Positions 14,376 to 17,798 of a DNA stretch of 17,798 bases are shown here, in pieces (position 1 is the first letter of the stretch; the number at the start of each line of letters is the position of its first letter). Source of the stretch: Pyrinomonadaceae bacterium (GTDB lineage Bacteria; Acidobacteriota; Blastocatellia; Pyrinomonadales; Pyrinomonadaceae); contig JAJAYR010000109.1 of NCBI GenBank assembly GCA_026786155.1, positions 1-17,798 of the forward strand, in the 5' to 3' direction. The position numbers and the translations under genes are program-made. The notes under the pieces are model-generated. The model was not told where the DNA came from. It ran no database searches and saw nothing but the letters and a program-made list of their open reading frames with translations.

Positions 14376-14701
14376 TTTTCACCGCCAAGGCGCAGAGGTT
14401 TGAAACATCTTTAATAATTTAGAAGTTACGCAGTTAAAATATCGAATGATTGAAACGGCATTTTTACCGATTTAACAGCGAACAGTTGATAGCTGACAGC
14501 GAACAGTTGCGCTCGCGGCGTTATTCGCTGTCAACTATCAACTGTTCGCTGTTCGGACAATAAAAAATTGCTGACCAATCGGCATCTCTCAGACCTTTTT
14601 CGCTTCAACTGCGTAATTTCTATAATTTATCCGAGCTTAAAATAAATTACTAAAGACAAATGACTTGAAACCTTCGCGCCTGTGCGCTTTGGCGGTGAAA
14701 A
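14376..14701. repeat. Nested inverted-repeat element between nrnA and cobO
   Basis: Three tiers of inverted repeats are arranged concentrically in a 359-bp gap without a gene. The outer arms are 14376-14394 and 14683-14701 (18 of 19 match, core accgccaaggcgca). The middle arms are 14421-14435 and 14607-14621 (14 of 15 match). The inner arms are 14474-14503 and 14524-14553 (29 of 30 match). The stretches between tiers are not clearly complementary. This resembles a decayed miniature inverted-repeat element or stacked dispersed repeats; no transposase frame and no obvious target-site duplication is seen. Confidence 0.75.
14474..14553. repeat. Heptamer-based 30-bp hairpin at the centre of the nrnA-cobO gap
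   Basis: The left arm consists of 7-nt units: ACAGCGA, ACAGTTG, ATAGCTG, ACAGCGA, ACAGTTG (14475-14509). The 14-nt block ACAGCGAACAGTTG therefore recurs with a 21-nt period. Positions 14474-14503 pair with 14524-14553 with one mismatch and a 20-nt loop, which would give a very stable RNA or cruciform structure. No T run follows, so it is not a standard terminator. Confidence 0.85.
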
Positions 14702-14711
14702 ATAAAATACA

Positions 14712-15293
14712 ATGACTGACAAAAAAGAAAAGAAATATAAATGGCGGCGCGAGGGTTACAAGGAAAATACGAAGGGCTTGCTGATGGTCAATACGGGCGA
14801 CGGCAAGGGAAAGACGACTTGTGCGCTCGGCTTGATGATGCGGGCGGCGGGACGCGGAATGAACTGCTGTATGGTGCAGTTTATGAAGTCCAAAAACGAC
14901 CGCTACGGCGAACACGAATCGGCTGAACTGCTCGGCATCGAGGTTCACACGATGGGCGACGGCTTCACCTGGGACACGAAAGACCCGGCACAAGACATCA
15001 AAACGTCCGAAGAAACTTGGGAACTCTGCCAACAAAAAATGCGAAGCGAAGAATACGATTTATTAGTTTTCGACGAACTTGTCTATGTTCTGGATTACAA
15101 GTTTTTAGACTTGCAGAAAGTTTTAGACGAGATAAAAACCGTCCGTGAAGCACAGCCGCATCTGCACATCGTCGTGACCGGCAGAAACGCGCCGCTCGAA
15201 TTGATTGATATGGCTGATTTGGTAACGGAGATGAAGGAAGTCAAACATCCGTTCCACGCCGGAATCTTCGCGCAGCAGGGAATCGAATTTTAG
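14712..15293 (+). CDS. cobO: ATP:corrinoid adenosyltransferase (CobO/BtuR family)
   Basis: This enzyme transfers the adenosyl group of ATP to cob(I)yrinate diamide or cobinamide, the last step that makes the coenzyme form of vitamin B12. The 193-residue protein shows the P-loop GDGKGKTT (29-36), the MMRAAGRG and VQFMKSK motifs, and LLVFDELVYVLDYKF. The tail KHPFHAGIFAQQGIEF is characteristic. No other cobalamin gene is in the window, so salvage is as likely as synthesis. The outer arm of the nested repeat ends 10 bases before the ATG, and there is no clear Shine-Dalgarno, so the repeat may have displaced the native leader. Confidence 0.94.
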   Translation: MTDKKEKKYKWRREGYKENTKGLLMVNTGDGKGKTTCALGLMMRAAGRGMNCCMVQFMKSKNDRYGEHESAELLGIEVHTMGDGFTWDTKDPAQDIKTSEETWELCQQKMRSEEYDLLVFDELVYVLDYKFLDLQKVLDEIKTVREAQPHLHIVVTGRNAPLELIDMADLVTEMKEVKHPFHAGIFAQQGIEF

Positions 15294-15360
15294 AGTCCGC
15301 AGGCTTGTCCGCCAATAACACTAAAGGCACCAGAAGCTATCTGAAAAATCATTTTTCACG

Positions 15361-15431
15361 TTCAGAGTCCAAACTTTAGTTTGCCCCGCCGCGCTTCGCT
15401 GGCGGAAACACGCTGAAGCGTGGACTCTGAA
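15361..15431. repeat. Cloverleaf-like palindromic repeat downstream of cobO
   Basis: An outer stem (15361-15370 with 15422-15431, ttcagagtcc against ggactctgaa) encloses three hairpins in a row: aaact/agttt (15371-15382), ccgcc/ggcgg (15386-15390 with 15401-15405) and acgct/agcgt (15410-15421). This gives a compact four-way junction. It is not a tRNA: no anticodon loop, T-loop or CCA-end pattern fits. It looks like a dispersed palindromic repeat unit. Confidence 0.75.
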
Positions 15432-15484
15432 CTCTTGCCTGTTATTTTTGAAGTAGATTCTCGTTTTCGTGATGTTTCTGTGAG

Positions 15485-15595
15485 TTAAATTTCTTCTAAT
15501 GCTTGAGCAATCTCCGCATAAACAGACAATTTTCTTTCGTCCAAGTTGCTAAATTCAAATCAACATCCAATAATAAGTCTTTGTCTTTTTGAGCG
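15485..15595 (-). pseudogene. Possible remnant of a small coding region upstream of mpl
   Basis: On the minus strand the frame ending at 15485-15487 reads SNLDERKLSVYAEIAQALEEI and stop, a plausible helical C-terminus. The frame is closed upstream by TGA after 24 codons. A one-base shift would join it to KDKDLLLDVDLN in the next frame. The family is unknown. With so short a stretch, chance is a serious alternative. Confidence 0.22.
15546..15574 (+). promoter_or_regulatory. Putative sigma70-type promoter of mpl
   Basis: TTGCTA (15546-15551) and AATAAT (15569-15574) are separated by 17 bases, with a predicted start near 15581, about 15 nt before the ATG at 15596. The leader would be very short and has no good Shine-Dalgarno. 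The surrounding AT richness makes a chance match possible. Confidence 0.35.
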
Positions 15596-17023
15596 ATGAA
15601 ATCAAAAAAAATACATTATCATTTAATCGGAATTTGCGGAACGGCGATGGCTTCGCTGGCGGGAATGCTGCAGGCGCGTGGACATAAAGTTACGGGTTCA
15701 GACCAGAATGTTTATCCGCCGATGTCCACGCAGTTGGAAGAATTGGGAATCGAGATTGTTCACGGATACAACGCGGAAAACGCCGACATCGGCGCGGATT
15801 GCACGATTGTCGGAAATACGATTTCGCGCGGCAATGCGGAACTCGAAGAAGTTTTGAATCGCAAATTGCTTTATCGTTCGCAGGCGGAAATCGTCAAAGA
15901 AGAATTCGTTCGCGGGCGGCGTTCGCTCGTTGTTGCCGGAACGCACGGCAAAACGACGACGACGAGTATTGCGACCTGGGTTGCCGAATGCGGCGGGCTG
16001 CATCCGTCATTTCTGGTCGGCGGCATCGTGCAGAACTTCGGCGCGTCGTTTCGCGTTTCCGACAGCGATTATTTCATCATCGAAGGCGACGAATATGACA
16101 CGGCTTATTTTGATAAAAAGCCGAAGTTTATGCACTATTTGCCCGAAATTGCGATTGTCAATAACGTCGAATTCGACCACGCCGATATTTACCGCGACAT
16201 CACGGAAATCAAATTCGCGTTTTCGCGTCTGATGAATCTCGTGCCGTCGAACGGGCGTTTGATTATCGGCATTGATTCGCCCGTGGCGCGTGAAGTTTTG
16301 GACGAAATGCACGGCAAAATTTTCACTAACATCGAAACTTTCGGAACTTCGGACGACGCGAAATGGCAAGCCAGATATATTGATTTTTCGGGCGAGACGA
16401 CGCGCTTTACGGTTTTCAAAGATTCGCATTCGTGGGGCGAATTTGAAACGCATTTAATCGGCGAATTCAACGTGCGAAACTGTTTAGCCGTCATTATCGC
16501 GGCTGATGCCTGGGGAATTTCCAAGGAAAAAATGCAGGAAGCGTTTCGCACCTTTAAATCGGTCAAACGGCGCGTCGAGATTCGCGGAGTCGAGCGCGGC
16601 GTAACCGTGATTGACGATTTCGCGCATCATCCGACGGCGGTCGAAGAAACTTTGAAAGCCTTGCGGACGAAATATCAAGGCAAGCGTTTGATTGCGGTTT
16701 TTGAGCCGAGAAGTTGGTCGTCACGGCTGGCGGTTTTTCAAGAACCTTATCGGAAAGCCTTTAATTACGCCGATTACGTCGTCATCGCCGGAGTTTATAA
16801 CACATCGAAAGCCAGCGAACTCGGCAAGGTTTTGGACGTTGCCGAACTCGTCGAAGACATCAAACTGCAAGGCAAACCGGCGATGAGTTTCCCCGACGCG
16901 GACGCAATTGTCGAACATCTCGCGCCTGAATTAAAAGACGGCGACGTCGTGGCGATTATGTCGAACGGCGGTTTCGGCGGAATCCACGAAAAGATATTGA
17001 ATGTTTTGCAGGAAAAGCGGTAA
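15596..17023 (+). CDS. mpl: UDP-N-acetylmuramate:L-alanyl-gamma-D-glutamyl-meso-diaminopimelate ligase Mpl
   Basis: Mpl reattaches recycled murein tripeptide to UDP-MurNAc in the cytoplasm, saving peptidoglycan precursors. The 475-residue protein has the Mur-ligase layout. The N-terminal UDP-MurNAc domain begins HLIGICGTAMASLAGMLQARGH. The ATP-binding motif is GTHGKTTTTS (115-124). The segment EGDEYDTAYFDKKPKF (from 163) distinguishes Mpl from MurC. NNVEFDHADIY and DDFAHHPTAVEET follow in the central and C-terminal domains. Presence of Mpl suggests a Gram-negative-type wall with meso-diaminopimelate. It appears monocistronic, flanked by intergenic regions of about 300 bp on both sides. Confidence 0.95.
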   Translation: MKSKKIHYHLIGICGTAMASLAGMLQARGHKVTGSDQNVYPPMSTQLEELGIEIVHGYNAENADIGADCTIVGNTISRGNAELEEVLNRKLLYRSQAEIVKEEFVRGRRSLVVAGTHGKTTTTSIATWVAECGGLHPSFLVGGIVQNFGASFRVSDSDYFIIEGDEYDTAYFDKKPKFMHYLPEIAIVNNVEFDHADIYRDITEIKFAFSRLMNLVPSNGRLIIGIDSPVAREVLDEMHGKIFTNIETFGTSDDAKWQARYIDFSGETTRFTVFKDSHSWGEFETHLIGEFNVRNCLAVIIAADAWGISKEKMQEAFRTFKSVKRRVEIRGVERGVTVIDDFAHHPTAVEETLKALRTKYQGKRLIAVFEPRSWSSRLAVFQEPYRKAFNYADYVVIAGVYNTSKASELGKVLDVAELVEDIKLQGKPAMSFPDADAIVEHLAPELKDGDVVAIMSNGGFGGIHEKILNVLQEKR

Positions 17024-17340
17024 ATAAAACAGCGTTCTTTTAGTGAATTAAAGATTTCGCTTGCCTAAAATTTAAAAAGAATGCACACTATTTTCTAGAT
17101 TTTGCTCTCGATGTATCTCTGGTAGATGCGCCCGTTCAGGATAAGACAAGCGACGACTTTGGTTCGGTGTTGGAGAGTTCGGTTAAATTTCGGAAGCAAG
17201 TTGTTTTAAGAGTTATCTTCAAAGAGGTCGGGCGCGTCGCGGATAGATAGAGAAAGCATCTAGAGAAATTTTCTTTCCTGAAAAGTTCCAGCCTACCTTG
17301 CTTCATTCACTAAATAAGAAAAATAGGAAAAGGAAAAATA
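17024..17340 (+). promoter_or_regulatory. Long, probably structured 5' leader of the RRM gene
   Basis: This 317-bp gene-free stretch contains several long-range complementarities. The sequence gcgttctttt (17032-17041) pairs with aaaagaatgc (17075-17084). GCGCCCG (17128-17134) pairs perfectly with CGGGCGC (17229-17235). TCTCT plus AGATGC (17116-17120, 17124-17129) pairs with GCATCTAGAGA (17256-17266). The upstream ttctagat (17093-17100) competes for the same right-hand segment. Alternative folds of this kind occur in cold-shock leaders, and RRM proteins of bacteria are often cold-induced, so a thermosensing leader is a reasonable guess. A small RNA gene is an alternative. I found no convincing promoter. 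Confidence 0.45.
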
Positions 17341-17682
17341 ATGAGTACAAAACTATACGTTGGAAACTTGGCGTTTGGCGTTACGAGTGATGATTTACAA
17401 GAGCATTTTGCTCAGGCGGGAACGGTCGAATCGGCGAAGGTCGTCGAAGACCGCGACACGGGACGTTCGCGCGGTTTCGGCTTTGTCGAAATGGCATCTT
17501 CGGAAGAAGCGATGGCGGCGATTGAACAATTTAACGGTCAGGATTTTGACGGACGCAACTTAGTCGTCAACGAAGCGCGTCCGCGTGAAGAAGGCGGCGG
17601 CGGCGGCGGCAATCGCGGCGGCGGCGGCGGCGGCGGAGACCGGAGCGGCGGCGGCGGCGGCGGCGGTTATTCGCGCTGGTAA
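17341..17682 (+). CDS. Glycine-rich RRM RNA-binding protein
   Basis: The 113-residue protein is a single RNA recognition motif with a glycine tail. RNP2 is LYVGNL (5-10) and RNP1 is RGFGFVEM (44-51), with the aromatic residues that stack on RNA present. The last 30 residues are almost pure glycine with a few Arg, Asn and Ser, ending YSRW. This architecture matches the Rbp proteins of cyanobacteria and similar proteins in other phyla, which bind mRNA and often respond to cold. AGGA lies eight to nine bases before the ATG at 17341. The glycine tract is encoded by a GGC repeat, prone to length variation. A heptamer-repeat terminator follows directly. Confidence 0.94.
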   Translation: MSTKLYVGNLAFGVTSDDLQEHFAQAGTVESAKVVEDRDTGRSRGFGFVEMASSEEAMAAIEQFNGQDFDGRNLVVNEARPREEGGGGGGNRGGGGGGGDRSGGGGGGGYSRW

Positions 17683-17690
17683 TTCCGTAA

Positions 17691-17718
17691 AGGATGAAGG
17701 ATGAGGGATGAGGGATGA
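17691..17718 (+). repeat. Heptamer tandem repeat after the RRM gene
   Basis: Four 7-nt units in a row: AGGATGA twice (17691-17704) and GGGATGA twice (17705-17718). The last unit forms the left arm of the terminator hairpin. This is the third place in the window where 7-nt tandem units feed into a hairpin, each with a different heptamer. Confidence 0.85.
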
Positions 17719-17741
17719 AATTATTCGCTCATCCCTTTTTT
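17712..17741 (+). terminator. Intrinsic terminator of the RRM gene
   Basis: GGGATGA (17712-17718) pairs with TCATCCC (17729-17735) around a 10-nt loop, followed by six T (17736-17741), 30 bases after the stop codon. The upstream identical unit (17705-17711) could replace the left arm. Confidence 0.75.
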
Positions 17742-17761
17742 ATCTAAGATTTAGCGCAAGA

Positions 17762-17793
17762 CCACTTCCAATTTGCTCTGAAATTGGTGGTGG
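17762..17793. other. Hairpin at the right edge of the window
   Basis: CCAC plus CCAATTT (17762-17765, 17768-17774) pairs with AAATTGG plus GTGG (17781-17787, 17790-17793), with a 2x2 internal loop and a 6-nt loop. The window ends five bases later, so whether this terminates a gene coming from the right cannot be judged. Confidence 0.5.
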
Positions 17794-17798
17794 ATAGG

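Noticed and set aside
14353..14386. GGCGG/CCGCC hairpin as nrnA terminator
   Set aside because: Five base pairs with a 9-nt loop and no T run; the right arm belongs to the outer inverted repeat.
15342..15358. Hairpin tgaaaaa/tttttca as terminator of cobO
   Set aside because: The stem is almost entirely A-T and no T run follows; it may fold but support for termination is poor.
15361..15431. tRNA gene
   Set aside because: The cloverleaf-like fold lacks a 7-nt anticodon loop, the T-loop consensus and a normal acceptor stem.
17587..17670. GGC/GGCGGC tract as a possible CRISPR or minisatellite
   Set aside because: It is the coding sequence of the glycine-rich tail of the RRM protein, in frame, without spacers.

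Overview
The window is an ordinary bacterial chromosome segment with housekeeping genes. The protein repertoire points tentatively to Acidobacteriota (Blastocatellia/Pyrinomonadales-like): an FHA-GAF-PP2C signalling protein, small secreted FecR-domain proteins, Mpl, and a glycine-rich RRM protein. This is inference from family distribution; there is no rRNA here. Coding DNA is moderately GC-rich and several intergenic stretches are strongly AT-rich.

Layout. (1) 26-1684, plus: FHA-GAF-PP2C phosphatase, split by one in-frame TAG. (2) 1689-4074, minus: a nucleotide-sugar pair, UDP-glucose 6-dehydrogenase then a GalE/WbpP-type epimerase. (3) 4224-5662, minus: two paralogous FecR-domain envelope proteins with their own promoters. 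(4) 5981-7403, plus: ROK sugar kinase and a small unknown protein. (5) 7410-14352, plus: the translation/transcription operon rimP-nusA-infB-[antitoxin-yoeB]-rbfA-nrnA. It is preceded by a promoter and a terminator-like leader with alternative pairings. A toxin-antitoxin pair sits inside it with ATGA overlaps. (6) 14353-15595: two repeat-rich intergenic regions flanking cobO. (7) 15596-17023: mpl, muropeptide recycling. (8) 17024-17682: a long structured leader and an RRM RNA-binding protein, ending in a heptamer-repeat terminator.

The most notable observation is that three genes each carry exactly one in-frame stop with clear homologous coding sequence resuming in the same frame: the phosphatase (TAG 296-298), infB (TAA 10054-10056) and yoeB (TAA 12905-12907). 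TAA and TAG also end normal genes here, so wholesale code reassignment is unlikely. Substitution errors in the assembly, real mutations tolerated through internal re-initiation, or stop suppression remain open.

A second theme is intergenic DNA built of 7-nt tandem units that fold back on themselves, with a different heptamer at each of three loci (rimP-nusA, nrnA-cobO, after the RRM gene). A cloverleaf-like palindrome also lies downstream of cobO. No CRISPR array, tRNA, rRNA, transposase or defence island was recognised.
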